A DNA stretch of 64,000 nucleotides from Actinosynnema sp. ALI-1.44 (GTDB lineage: Bacteria > Actinomycetota > Actinomycetes > Mycobacteriales > Pseudonocardiaceae). Below, in pieces: positions 27,267 through 35,715 of this stretch (positions within the stretch are counted from its first letter, which is position 1; each line of letters opens with the position of its first letter). Location of the stretch: positions 1-64,000 of the forward strand of contig NZ_MTQO01000053.1 of assembly GCF_001984155.1 (NCBI RefSeq), written 5' to 3'. The notes under the pieces were generated by a model. The model saw nothing but the letters and a program-made list of their open reading frames with translations, searched no databases and was not told where the DNA came from. The position numbers and the translations under genes were made by a program.

Positions 27267-27554
27267 ATGAAGTGGTTCCTTGCCGAGTGCGCGACATCCA
27301 CCGCGCTCGCACCCGCACCCACGCCCTCCACCCACTGGGCAGTCGTCGCCAGCGCAATCACCGTGACCTGTGTCCTGCTCTTCGTATTCGCCGTAGTCCG
27401 CCTGGTCCTAACCCGAAAATCCCCCGGCGACCACATAACGATCCGACTGCCCATAGCCCGCATCGAAGTACGCACCAACACCCCCACCGCCAGCAAAGCC
27501 AAGCCCACCCAGCGCACCAGTGCTGGTAAAGCCAAGCGCACCCGGTGCTGGTAA
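27267..27554 (+). CDS. Small single-span membrane protein
   Basis: This 95-residue protein starts MKWFLAECATST, has one strong hydrophobic helix (about residues 24-46, ending FVFAVVRLVL) and a basic Thr/Lys/Arg-rich tail. The ATG has GGAG eight bases upstream. An upstream GTG (27225) is in frame but lacks a ribosome site. No family is recognised. The 3' end of the gene runs into a 25-base imperfect repeat (GTGCTGGTAAA seen twice), so the C-terminus may be shaped by repeat expansion. Confidence 0.5.
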   Translation: MKWFLAECATSTALAPAPTPSTHWAVVASAITVTCVLLFVFAVVRLVLTRKSPGDHITIRLPIARIEVRTNTPTASKAKPTQRTSAGKAKRTRCW

Positions 27555-27597
27555 AAACCCAACGCGCCCACCGCTGAAAAGGCGAGGAGCAAGCACC

Positions 27598-27664
27598 GTG
27601 GGGGGCCTGGGGGGCTCGGCCCCCCAAAATGGAAAGGACGACCCGGCGAAGTTGCGAAGCAACT
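27598..27664 (-). repeat. GC-hairpin repeat element, copy 2 (reverse), tRNA-Arg terminator
   Basis: Read on the minus strand it is CATTTTGGGGGGCCGAGCC followed by C-rich sequence and ACGGTGC, nearly identical to the element at the window start. A further AGTTGC-TTC-GCAACT hairpin at 27650-27664 lies between it and the tRNA. Together they probably end the tRNA transcript. Confidence 0.6.
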
Positions 27665-27686
27665 GAGCAGGGTCGCCCTGAGGACG

Positions 27687-27759
27687 CGCACCCGAAGGGA
27701 TTCGAACCCCTAACCTTCTGATCCGTAGTCAGATGCTCTATCCGTTGAGCTACGGGTGC
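27687..27759 (-). tRNA. tRNA-Arg(ACG), canonical
   Basis: The 73-base cloverleaf has acceptor GCACCCG/CGGGTGC, discriminator G, anticodon arm TCTGA-CTACGGA-TCAGA (anticodon ACG) and T-loop TTCGAAT. It has the form usual in Actinobacteria. It lies 37 bases after tRNA-Ser(GCT) on the same strand. No terminator adjoins its 5' end, in contrast to the other tRNA-Arg(ACG). CCA is not encoded. Confidence 0.95.
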
Positions 27760-27796
27760 TTGTTCAGTTGTCGCTCGGCCGAGGCCGAACGTACTG

Positions 27797-27885
27797 CGGA
27801 GGCTCCGGGATTTGAACCCGGGAGGGGTTTTATCCCCAACCGCATTAGCAGTGCGGCGCCATAGACCAGACTAGGCGAAGCCTCC
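27797..27885 (-). tRNA. tRNA-Ser(GCT)
   Basis: The 89-base class II tRNA has acceptor GGAGGCT/AGCCTCC, discriminator G, anticodon arm CCGCA-CTGCTAA-TGCGG (anticodon GCT), a long variable arm (GGGGATAAAACCCC) and T-loop TTCAAAT. It is probably co-transcribed with the downstream tRNA-Arg. CCA is not encoded. Confidence 0.95.
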
Positions 27886-27953
27886 CGGGGCCCTCGGCCG
27901 CTTCGAGGTGAAAGAGTACTACATGCCGTCCGGGGCCCCGTTCGGCCACCCCC

Positions 27954-29903
27954 TCATTCGGTCTTGGCCGCCAGGGCGACGAAGGGGTCGAGTGCCGCCG
28001 GGTTGGCCAGCGCGTCCCTGCTCACGGCCTTGTCGGGGGCTGTTCCCGCGAGGATCTTCTTGACCGGGACCTCGCATTTCTTGCCGTTGAGGGTCCTGGG
28101 GATCTGGGTGACCTCGATGAACCGGTTGGGCACGTGCCGGGGCGAGAGGGCGGTCCTGAGCTCGGCTTTCAGGCGGGGTTCGAGGTCGGTCAGCGCCGCG
28201 CCGGGGGCCAGCACCAGGAAGCAGAGCAGCTCTCCTTCCTCCTTGCCCACTGCCGTGGTGTCGATCACAAGGGAGTCCGCGACTTCCGGGTAGCCCTCGA
28301 CCACCCGGTAGAACTCGCTCGTGCCCATCCGGACGCCGCCTCGGTTGAGGGTCGAGTCGCTGCGGCCGTAGATCACCGCCGAGCCCCTCGGGGTGATCCT
28401 GATCCAGTCGCCGTGCCGCCAGACGCCGGGGTACTGCTCGAAGTAGGACGACTTCAGCCGTGATCCGTCCGGGTCGTTCCAGAACGACACCGGCATGGAC
28501 GGCATCGGCTGGGTGATCACGAGTTCGCCTACCTCGTCGGTCACTTCCTTGCCGTCGTCGTCGTACGCCGCCACCGCCGCGCCCAGTGCCCGGCAGGACA
28601 GTTCGCCGAGCCAGACGGGGACTTCGGGGGCCGCCACCACGAAAGCCGTGCACAGGTCTGTTCCGCCGGACACCGAGCAGATCTGGACGTCGTCGCCGAT
28701 CTCGTCCACCAGCCAGCGGAAGCCTTCCGGGGACAGCGGCGCTCCGGTCGCGCCGATCGCGCGCATCGCGGTCAGGTCGAACTGGGTCGCCGGTTTGATG
28801 CCCTTCTTCAGGCACGACTGGATGTACGGCGCCGAGGTGCCGAAGTAGGTCACCCGGTGCTGTTCGGCCAGTCGCCACAGCGCCGTCAGGTCCGGGTAGC
28901 CGGGGTTCCCGTCGTACAGCACGATCGTGCAGCCGACCATCAGGCCGGAGATCAGGAAGTTCCACATCATCCAGCCGGTGGTGGTGAACCAGAAGAACCG
29001 CTCCCCCGGCCCCAGGTCGCTGTGCAGGGCGAGCATCTTGAGGTGTTCGACGACGATGCCGCCGTGCCCCTGCACGATTCCCTTCGGCAGGCCGGTCGTC
29101 CCGGACGAGTACAGCACCCACAACGGGTGGTCGAACGGCACCGGGTCGAACTCCAGTGCCGCCTGGGTCTCCAGCAGCTGCGACCACGGCACGGTGTCCG
29201 GCAGCGTGGCGCCGTTGTCGAGGTAGTCGATCAGCACTGTGGCGCGCAGGCTGGGGATGTCCACGCGGAGCGCGTCGATGGTGGGGCGGATGTCGAAGGA
29301 CCGGCCGCCGTAGACGTAGCCGTTCACCGCGACCAGCACGGTCGGTTCGATCTGGGTGAACCGGTCGGCGATCGCGCGTGGCCCGAAGTCCGGAGAGCAG
29401 GATGACCAGGTCGCGCCGAGGCTCGCGGTGGCGAGGAAGGCCACGAGCGTCTCGGGGCAGTTGGGCGCCAACGCCACGACCCGGTCGCCGCGTTTCACGC
29501 CCAGCGACACCAGTGCGGCGCGGAAGGCCGCGACCTGGGTGCGCAGCTGCCCGTACGTCAACTGCGCGGACTTGCCGTCCTCGCGGTGGAAGATCACCGC
29601 GAGGACGTCGGCGGGTTGGCCGGTCAGCGCCTGTTCGGCGTAGTTCAGCGTCGCGCCGGGGAACCAGGAGGCGCCCGGCATCCGGCTCGAACCGAGTACG
29701 CCGGTCGGCCGCGAGTGGAAGATCACGCCGAGGAACTCGGCGACCGCACCCCAGAAACCCGCCAGGTCCGTGGTCGACCAGCGCCACAACGCGTCGTAGT
29801 CGGGAAGGTCGAGATCACGGTTGGCACGCAGCCACGTGCGGAACTCCGCCAGCCGGGTCTCGGCGGCGGGGTCCGGCTGCCACAACAGCTCTGGGGTGGT
29901 CAT
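27954..29903 (-). CDS. Acetoacetate--CoA ligase
   Basis: This 649-residue cytosolic AMP-forming ligase activates acetoacetate to acetoacetyl-CoA. The N-terminal ACAS_N region has the acetoacetyl-CoA synthetase look (ASWFPGATLNYAEQAL). The P-loop motif is LYSSGTTGLPKG, A5 is ISGGTDLC, A8 is YGRSDSTLNRGGVRMG, and the catalytic Lys is in RTLNGKKCEVPVKKI near residue 615. Length is right for the family. The ATG lacks a strong ribosome site. It lies downstream of the hydrolase gene on the same strand. A role in ketone-body or storage-polymer carbon use is likely. Confidence 0.92.
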   Translation of the reverse strand: MTTPELLWQPDPAAETRLAEFRTWLRANRDLDLPDYDALWRWSTTDLAGFWGAVAEFLGVIFHSRPTGVLGSSRMPGASWFPGATLNYAEQALTGQPADVLAVIFHREDGKSAQLTYGQLRTQVAAFRAALVSLGVKRGDRVVALAPNCPETLVAFLATASLGATWSSCSPDFGPRAIADRFTQIEPTVLVAVNGYVYGGRSFDIRPTIDALRVDIPSLRATVLIDYLDNGATLPDTVPWSQLLETQAALEFDPVPFDHPLWVLYSSGTTGLPKGIVQGHGGIVVEHLKMLALHSDLGPGERFFWFTTTGWMMWNFLISGLMVGCTIVLYDGNPGYPDLTALWRLAEQHRVTYFGTSAPYIQSCLKKGIKPATQFDLTAMRAIGATGAPLSPEGFRWLVDEIGDDVQICSVSGGTDLCTAFVVAAPEVPVWLGELSCRALGAAVAAYDDDGKEVTDEVGELVITQPMPSMPVSFWNDPDGSRLKSSYFEQYPGVWRHGDWIRITPRGSAVIYGRSDSTLNRGGVRMGTSEFYRVVEGYPEVADSLVIDTTAVGKEEGELLCFLVLAPGAALTDLEPRLKAELRTALSPRHVPNRFIEVTQIPRTLNGKKCEVPVKKILAGTAPDKAVSRDALANPAALDPFVALAAKTE

Positions 29904-29939
29904 GCCCTGTTCTTAGCTCATGGCCGTCCCGGAAACCAC

Positions 29940-30611
29940 CTACCGCAGGTGCGCGTCGAACCAGTTGAGGGTGCGGTGCCACGCCTCGGTCGCGGCGCCG
30001 GGGTCCGAGTCGAACCTGTGGCCCGCGCCCGGGTAGCGGACGACGTTGGTCGCCACGCCCGCGCCGACCGACGCGTCCCGGAGCTTCTCGATCTCGCTGG
30101 GGTCGATGACGTCGTCCTGGTCGCCGTAGATGCCCAGCCACGGGCACTTCAGGTCGCCCGCGATCTCCACGAGCGGGGGTAAGGCCGCGGAGATGGGCTG
30201 GATGATGCCCGCCGCTCCGACACTCACCGCCGCGCCGATGGACCGTTTGGCCGCCACGACCATGGCCGCGGTCGCACCGAGGTCGAACCCGACCACGCCC
30301 ATCAGGTCCGCGGTCACGCCGCGTTCGGCGAGCACGGCGAAGGCGATGTCGGTGTCGGCCAGCACCGAGTCGCCGGAAAGCTGTCTGACCTGTTCTTCCT
30401 GCGGCAACGCCTCGTGGTAGAGGTGCGGGGCCACCGCGAGCCAGCCCTCGGCGGCGAGCGAGCTTGCCAGCAGGCGCACTGTGTCGGTCACGCCGCCGGC
30501 CTCGTGCAGCACCACCAGGCCGCCCCGGACCACCTGTTCCGGCTCCGCGACGGTCAGCAGCGCCGACCTGCCGTCCTTGAGCTGGAACTGCTCGGTGCGT
30601 GTTTCGGTCAT
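29940..30611 (-). CDS. Dienelactone hydrolase-like alpha/beta hydrolase with Asp at the nucleophile elbow
   Basis: This 223-residue protein has the dienelactone hydrolase fold order: LVVLHEAGGVTD (oxyanion region), the elbow GVVGFDLGATAAMV, the acid in YGDQDDVID and the His in GAGHRFDSD. The elbow residue is Asp110 where dienelactone hydrolases have Cys (GFCxGG). It may therefore work like Asp-nucleophile enzymes or be inactive. The ATG is preceded by GGGTGGAGCC. The gene precedes the acetoacetyl-CoA ligase by 36 bases and may form an operon with it. Confidence 0.78.
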   Translation of the reverse strand: MTETRTEQFQLKDGRSALLTVAEPEQVVRGGLVVLHEAGGVTDTVRLLASSLAAEGWLAVAPHLYHEALPQEEQVRQLSGDSVLADTDIAFAVLAERGVTADLMGVVGFDLGATAAMVVAAKRSIGAAVSVGAAGIIQPISAALPPLVEIAGDLKCPWLGIYGDQDDVIDPSEIEKLRDASVGAGVATNVVRYPGAGHRFDSDPGAATEAWHRTLNWFDAHLR

Positions 30612-30759
30612 GGCTCCACCCAATCACGTAGGGGTGAACATCAGTCAACGTGACCAACCAGACGAGGCAACCACGATAGACCGTCCAGCAAGAGGCCGGA
30701 ATATCGCGTCCCGGTCCAAATCGTGGCGCCGGTCCGGTCGCGGTGGATACCGTGCGGGT

Positions 30760-31830
30760 GTGCCTGAACCACAAGTGACGTACGTCCAGCCGAGGGCAGA
30801 CCTGGCGAGCCTGCCGTCCTACGTGCCCGGCCGGACGATTCCCGGTGCGATCAAGCTGGCCAGCAACGAGGTGCCCGCCGGCCCGTTGCCCAGTGTGGCG
30901 AAAGCGATCGCGGACGCGGCCGCGCACGCCCACCGCTACCCCGACAGCGCCGCGGGCGAACTGACCGCGCGGCTGGCCACCAAGCTCGGCGTCGCCGAGG
31001 CCCAGATCTCCGTCGGCTGCGGCTCGGTGAGCCTCTGCCAGCAGCTGATCCAGGCCACCTGCACCGACCGCGACGAGGTCATGTTCGGCTGGCGGTCGTT
31101 CGAGGCGTACCCGATCGTCACGCACGTGGTCGGCGCGCAGCAGGTCCGGGTGCCGCTGACGAACGACCACGCGCTCGACCTGGACGCGATGCTCGCCGCG
31201 ATCACCCCGCGCACGCGGCTGATCTTCGTCTGCACGCCGAACAACCCGACTGGAACGCTGGTCCGCAAAGCGGAACTGGACAGGTTCGTCGAAGCGGTGC
31301 CGTCGAACGTGCTCGTGGTGCTCGACGAGGCCTACTTCGAGTTCGTCACGGACCCCGACGCCGTCGACGGCGTCGACTACCTGCGCGACCGCGACAACGT
31401 CGCCGTGCTGCGCACGTTCTCCAAGGCGTACGGCCTGGCCGGTCTGCGCGTCGGGTACTGCGCGACGTCCGAGGAGGTCACCACCGCGGTTCGCAAGGTC
31501 TATCTGCCGTTCAGCGTCAACCACCTCGCCCAGGCGGCCGCCATCGCGTCGCTCGACGCGGAGCAGGAGCTGTTCGAGCGGGTGCTCGAGATCAAGGACG
31601 AGCGGATCCGGGTCCGCGACGAGCTGGTCACGGCGGGCTACGAAGTGCCTGAGACGCAGGCGAACTTCGTGTGGTTGCCGCTGGGTGACCGGACCGCCGC
31701 GTTCAACGACCACTGCCTGGAGCAGAAGCTCGTGGTGCGTGCGTTCGCCGGTGAAGGCGCGCGGGTCACGATCAGCACTCCCGAGGAGAACGACCTGTTC
31801 CTGGCCGCGGCGAAGTCGTTCAGTCGATAA
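30760..31830 (+). CDS. Histidinol-phosphate/aromatic aminotransferase
   Basis: This 356-residue class I/II PLP enzyme has substrate-entry residues in IKLASNEVPAGPLPS, the cofactor-stacking region CTPNNPTGTL, the Asp/Tyr pair in VLDEAYFEF, and the Schiff-base Lys in TFSKAYGLAGLRVGY. It resembles the stand-alone HisC2/Pat group used for phenylalanine and tyrosine as well as histidine. It is not in a his operon, so an aromatic aminotransferase role is as likely as HisC. The GTG at 30760 begins the conserved sequence. Its ribosome site is weak. Its 3' end overlaps the converging transporter gene by 11 bases. Confidence 0.87.
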   Translation: MPEPQVTYVQPRADLASLPSYVPGRTIPGAIKLASNEVPAGPLPSVAKAIADAAAHAHRYPDSAAGELTARLATKLGVAEAQISVGCGSVSLCQQLIQATCTDRDEVMFGWRSFEAYPIVTHVVGAQQVRVPLTNDHALDLDAMLAAITPRTRLIFVCTPNNPTGTLVRKAELDRFVEAVPSNVLVVLDEAYFEFVTDPDAVDGVDYLRDRDNVAVLRTFSKAYGLAGLRVGYCATSEEVTTAVRKVYLPFSVNHLAQAAAIASLDAEQELFERVLEIKDERIRVRDELVTAGYEVPETQANFVWLPLGDRTAAFNDHCLEQKLVVRAFAGEGARVTISTPEENDLFLAAAKSFSR

Positions 31831-32569
31831 GCAGCTTGGTCACGGCGACCAGTCCGACCACGACGATCACCGCGCGCAGCACCGTCGGTGGCAGCCTCCG
31901 GCCGATCTTGGCCCCGAGGATGCCGCCGACGGTCGAGCCCGCCGCGATCAGCAGCACGACCCACCAGTCGATGTCCGCGATGGCCACGAAGACGATGCCC
32001 GCGACCAGGTTCACGCCGGCGGTCAGCACGTTCTTGAGCGCGTTCAGCCGTTGCAGCCGCTCGTCCATCAGGATGCCGAGCATGCCGACGAGCAGAACGC
32101 CCTGCGCCGCGCCGAAGTAGCCGCCGTAGACGCCCGCGCCGAACGTCGCCGCGATCGCGCTGGCGCCGCCGTGCTCGTGGCGTTCCATCGATGCCAGCCT
32201 GCGTGACAGCCACGGCTGCAGCACGACGAGGACCAGCGCGATGATGATCAGCACCGGCACGATCGCTTCGAACACGTCCGGGTCCAGCAGGAGCAGCAGC
32301 ACCGCGCCGATGGCGCCGCCGAGCAACGACGGCCCACCCAGCCGGAGCAAACGCTTGCGTTGCCCGGTCAGCTCGCTGCGGTAGCCGATCGCGCCCGCGA
32401 TGCCGCCCGGCACCAGCCCGATGCTGTTGGACGCGTTGGCCACGACCGGCGGGTAGCCGAGCGCGAGCAGCACGGGGAAGGTGATCAGCGTTCCTGAGCC
32501 GACCACGGTGTTGATGGTGCCTGCGCACACACCGGCCACCGCGACCAGGCCTGCCTCGAGGGGAGTCAT
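31820..32569 (-). CDS. TSUP family membrane transporter (TauE/SafE type)
   Basis: This 249-residue protein has about eight hydrophobic segments in two repeats. The first repeat carries the family marker INTVVGSGTLITFPVLLALG with NASNSIGL. The second carries GVYGGYFGAAQGVLL and LNALKNVLTAGVN. TSUP proteins move sulfite, sulfonates or other small organic anions. The substrate here is unknown. The ATG at 32569 was chosen over a longer frame because the first membrane segment begins directly after it. Confidence 0.85.
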   Translation of the reverse strand: MTPLEAGLVAVAGVCAGTINTVVGSGTLITFPVLLALGYPPVVANASNSIGLVPGGIAGAIGYRSELTGQRKRLLRLGGPSLLGGAIGAVLLLLLDPDVFEAIVPVLIIIALVLVVLQPWLSRRLASMERHEHGGASAIAATFGAGVYGGYFGAAQGVLLVGMLGILMDERLQRLNALKNVLTAGVNLVAGIVFVAIADIDWWVVLLIAAGSTVGGILGAKIGRRLPPTVLRAVIVVVGLVAVTKLLID

Positions 32570-32677
32570 CGCGGGGATCGTGACACGTGCCTGCGGCTTT
32601 CGAGTGGCCGAGGTCGTGGAGATCACCGAAGATGGCGGCAGACCCATACGGAGAGTGACTGTCGGGAAGTGATCTGC

Positions 32678-33736
32678 ATGCGTGCGTCGATCGCTGTTGT
32701 GGGCGTGATCACGCTCGCCGCGGCACTGGCAGGCCCGGCGAACGCGACCGCCGAGCGGACGGTCAGCTATCGGGGGTACGAGCTGAGCGTGCCGGCCAAT
32801 TGGCCTGTGATCGATCTGGCGGCGAACCCGACGGCGTGCGTCCGGTTCGACCGCAACGCGGTCTACCTCGGCAAGCCGGGCGCCGACCAGCGGTGCGCCG
32901 CGCGGACGGGCCCGACGACGGACGCCGTGCTCGTCGAGCCCGTCGGCGAGCGGACCAGGGTGACCGTGAGCGGCGAGAAGTACGCCTCGCTGGCCACGAG
33001 GGTCGACGAGGACGTCGAGTCGGCCAGGGTCCGCAGCGTCCAGCCGGGGGTCTACTCAGGACCTGGGTTCGACGCCTGCGCGGCGCCGTCGCAGCAGGCG
33101 ATGGACGCATGGCTCGGCTCACAGTTCCGGGCGGTCGGCGTGTACATCGGCGGCGTGCACCGCGCGTGCGCCCAGCCCAACCTGACCCCGGCCTGGGTCG
33201 GTGCGCAGGTCAGGAAGGGCTGGCGGATGATCCCGACCTACGTCGGCCTGCAGGCGCCGTGCACGGGGTACAAGTACCGGCTCGAGCCCGACCAGGGCAA
33301 GGCACGCGCACAGGGCCGGGACGCGGCGGCGGACGCCATCACGCAGGCCTCCCGGCTGGGGATGGACCCGGGAACCGTGATCTACAACGACATGGAGGCG
33401 TACAACATCGGCGATGTGCCGTGCAGTGCCGCTGTGATGGCGTTCCTCAGCGGCTGGAGCGACCAGCTGCGTGAGCGCGGATACCGCTCGGGTGTGTACA
33501 GCAGCGCCGGTTCGGGCATCAGTGATCTGGTCCGCAACCACGACAACCGGGCGTACAGCAGGCCTGACCACGTCTGGTTCGCCTGGTGGAACGGTCAGGC
33601 GAATGTGGACGGTGGCCGCTTCCTGCCCGGCGACCGGTGGGCAGGCCAGCGGATCCACCAGTACCTCGGCGGCCACGACGAGTCGTACAACGGCGTCGCC
33701 ATCAACATCGACAGCAACTTCCTTGATCTCAGGTAG
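32678..33736 (+). CDS. Secreted DUF1906 glycoside hydrolase-like protein
   Basis: This 352-residue protein has a signal peptide (MRASIAVVGVITLAAALAGP, cleavage near ANA), a short N-terminal region, and a C-terminal TIM-barrel-like domain of the DUF1906/Rv2525c kind: GFDACAAPS, VGVYIGG, IPTYVG, IYNDMEAYN (likely acidic catalytic pair) and RSGVYSSAGSG. Such proteins are exported and thought to act on wall glycans; activity is unproven. The ATG was preferred to a GTG nine bases upstream. Its end overlaps the converging polyprenyl synthase by eight bases. Confidence 0.84.
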   Translation: MRASIAVVGVITLAAALAGPANATAERTVSYRGYELSVPANWPVIDLAANPTACVRFDRNAVYLGKPGADQRCAARTGPTTDAVLVEPVGERTRVTVSGEKYASLATRVDEDVESARVRSVQPGVYSGPGFDACAAPSQQAMDAWLGSQFRAVGVYIGGVHRACAQPNLTPAWVGAQVRKGWRMIPTYVGLQAPCTGYKYRLEPDQGKARAQGRDAAADAITQASRLGMDPGTVIYNDMEAYNIGDVPCSAAVMAFLSGWSDQLRERGYRSGVYSSAGSGISDLVRNHDNRAYSRPDHVWFAWWNGQANVDGGRFLPGDRWAGQRIHQYLGGHDESYNGVAINIDSNFLDLR

Positions 33737-34739
33737 TTCTGCGGGTGACGAAGTCGCACAGGGCGAACAGCGCGTCGCGCGCCGGGACGGACGGCAGGTC
33801 GTAGAGGACGTCCTTGGCGCGCTGGACATGCCGTTCCGCCTCCCGGCGCGCCCGCTCCAGGCCTGGTGACGCGCGCAGGACACCGATGACCTCGGCGCGG
33901 CGCGTGTCGTCGGCGATCGGCTCGGCGACGAGGTCCGCGATGCCCGGATCGTGTTCGATGGCGTAGAGCACGGGCAGGGTCACGATCCCCTCGCGCAGGT
34001 CGGTGCCCGGCGCTTTGCCGAGGTCGCGTTCGTCCGCCTCGATGTCCAGGATGTCGTCGGAGATCTGGAACGCCGTGCCGATCAGCTCGCCGTACACCTC
34101 GAGCAGGTCGGCCACGTGGCTGTCCGCGTCGGTGACCACCGCACCGATCCGGGTGGACATGGCGATCAGCGAGGCCGATTTGTCCGACATCACCCGCATG
34201 CAGTGCCCGATCCGGTCGGCACCTGCCTGCGGGCCAACGGTTTCGGCCATCTGGCCGTGGACGAGACGGCCGAGCGTACGAATCTGCAGGCGCATCGCGG
34301 CATCGCCGAGCCCCGCGCCGAGTTCGGCCGCCTTCGCCAGCAGGTAGTCGCCGAGCAGCACCGCGACTGTGTTGCTCCACCTGGTGTTCGCCGTGACGGC
34401 ACCGTGCCGGACCTGGGCCTCGTCCATCACGTCGTCGTGGTAGAGCGTGGCCACGTGCACCAACTCGGCCAGAACGGCCGCGTCCAGCACCTTTTCGGTG
34501 CACGGCTCACCGAATCGCGCCCCCAGCAACACCATCATCGGACGGAACCGCTTGCCACCGGCGTCGATCAGGTGTGTCGACGCGCGGCCGAGGAACCCGT
34601 CACCCGGCGCGCGCAGGGTTTCCCGCAGCCTGGTCTCGACCTCGCCGAGTTGTGCCCGCATGGCCGCCGCCAGTTCGGCGTCGACCATGTCGACGATCGC
34701 GCTCGCGCTGCGCGGCCGTGCCCCCGTTGATGTGTTCAT
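33729..34739 (-). CDS. Polyprenyl diphosphate synthase
   Basis: This 336-residue trans-prenyltransferase makes long-chain isoprenoid diphosphate, probably for menaquinone. The first Asp-rich motif is LYHDDVMDEA (DDxxD), GGKRFRPMM precedes it, and the second motif is QISDDILDIEAD. Short residues before the first motif suggest a long product, but chain length cannot be read reliably. It resembles the GrcC group. The ATG at 34739 was chosen because a longer frame reaches into the divergent upstream gene. Promoter space of 142 bases separates it from the excalibur gene. Confidence 0.9.
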   Translation of the reverse strand: MNTSTGARPRSASAIVDMVDAELAAAMRAQLGEVETRLRETLRAPGDGFLGRASTHLIDAGGKRFRPMMVLLGARFGEPCTEKVLDAAVLAELVHVATLYHDDVMDEAQVRHGAVTANTRWSNTVAVLLGDYLLAKAAELGAGLGDAAMRLQIRTLGRLVHGQMAETVGPQAGADRIGHCMRVMSDKSASLIAMSTRIGAVVTDADSHVADLLEVYGELIGTAFQISDDILDIEADERDLGKAPGTDLREGIVTLPVLYAIEHDPGIADLVAEPIADDTRRAEVIGVLRASPGLERARREAERHVQRAKDVLYDLPSVPARDALFALCDFVTRRTT

Positions 34740-34881
34740 ACCGTCAACCGTCGCTTCGCCGCAGGTCCCGGCACATCGATCGGCGGAGCGAAGGCAATCC
34801 CTCGCAGGAGGGAGATCCGCGCGGTAACACTGGGACCCCCGGCGGGGATGTGTCCGGTAACCGAACCGGTGAGGACTTGCT

Positions 34882-35343
34882 ATGGGTGGTGGCAGACCGT
34901 GGCACTGGATCGCCGCGGGTACGGCCGCAGTCGCGGTCGTCGTCGCAGTCATGGTGAGCGACACGTCCGACGGCAACAGCTTCATCTCCAAGCCGTTCGC
35001 CGCGACCGAGCGCACGCCTGACGTCGGCAACCCGATCCTCGCGATGCCGACGATGGACGCGACCACGGTGACGCGGACCACAACCACCGCACCCGCGCCG
35101 CCCCCGGTGAGAGCGACACCGCCGTCGAACAAGCCGCCCGCCAAGACACCGTCGCCGCACCGGCATCAGCCGCCGCCCCCGCAGACGAAGTGGACCATCA
35201 CCCTGCCGATGCCCGACTTCCCGTGGTACTACCCGGACTGCGAGACGGCGAGATTCTTCGGCGCCGCGCCGTTGCGGCGCGGCCATCCGAGTTACCGGGA
35301 CGACCTCGACAACGACCATGACGGCGTTGCATGCGATCGATAG
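34882..35343 (+). CDS. Excalibur calcium-binding domain protein
   Basis: This 153-residue protein has an N-terminal membrane helix (about residues 8-25), a Thr/Pro-rich stalk, then a C-terminal excalibur module: YPDCETARFFGAAPLRRG and YRDDLDNDHDGVACDR, where the DxDxDG loop binds calcium and two Cys likely pair. It would be anchored to the membrane and sit in the wall. The ATG has GAGGA seven bases upstream. The PASTA-like gene follows on the same strand 75 bases later. Confidence 0.87.
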   Translation: MGGGRPWHWIAAGTAAVAVVVAVMVSDTSDGNSFISKPFAATERTPDVGNPILAMPTMDATTVTRTTTTAPAPPPVRATPPSNKPPAKTPSPHRHQPPPPQTKWTITLPMPDFPWYYPDCETARFFGAAPLRRGHPSYRDDLDNDHDGVACDR

Positions 35344-35418
35344 ACGTATAGTGGCACTACTTATGTAACGTGCTCCGGCGCGCCGGCTACATGCAGGTGT
35401 CCGGAGGTGACTGTTGGC
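35344..35418 (+). promoter_or_regulatory. Candidate promoter region of the PASTA-like gene
   Basis: An AT-rich patch contains TATAGT (35347-35352), a good -10 match, followed by the palindrome CCGGCGCGCCGG and a GGAGGTGA ribosome site at 35403-35410. No clear -35 was found. Confidence 0.4.
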
Positions 35419-35715
35419 ATGACCACGGAATCGAAGACGGCGGCGTGGGCGCTGAGCCTGATCGCGACGGCCGCGATTTTCCTGACGTTCTTCTTCGATG
35501 ACAGCAATCCCGAGTCGACCGTCCCCGGCGATCTGACTGGCAAGAGCGCGGTCACGGCGGACAACCAGTTGCGGCGACTGGGATTCGCCAACATCATGTA
35601 CCTCTCCGAGCTCGGCGGCTCGGCGACCGTTCGTCCCGATTGGACTGTCGTGTCGGTCGACGGTGCCGGTCAGACCGTCGGGCTGGACACGTGGATCACC
35701 ATCAGGGTGCGGTGA
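35419..35715 (+). CDS. Small membrane protein with PASTA-like domain
   Basis: This 98-residue protein has a membrane helix (about residues 10-28, WALSLIATAAIFLTFFF) followed by one PASTA-like module: VPGDLTGKSAVTADNQLRRLGF, then VVSVDGAGQTVGLDTWITIRV. PASTA units bind peptidoglycan stem peptides. The ATG was preferred to a GTG at 35407 that overlaps the ribosome site. Its end overlaps the converging NDT-Nudix gene by 14 bases. Confidence 0.75.
   Translation: MTTESKTAAWALSLIATAAIFLTFFFDDSNPESTVPGDLTGKSAVTADNQLRRLGFANIMYLSELGGSATVRPDWTVVSVDGAGQTVGLDTWITIRVR

Noticed and set aside
27797-27953. Attenuator upstream of canonical tRNA-Ser(GCT)/tRNA-Arg(ACG).
   Set aside because: No terminator with a U-tract adjoins the tRNA 5' end and no cognate-rich short frame was found there.
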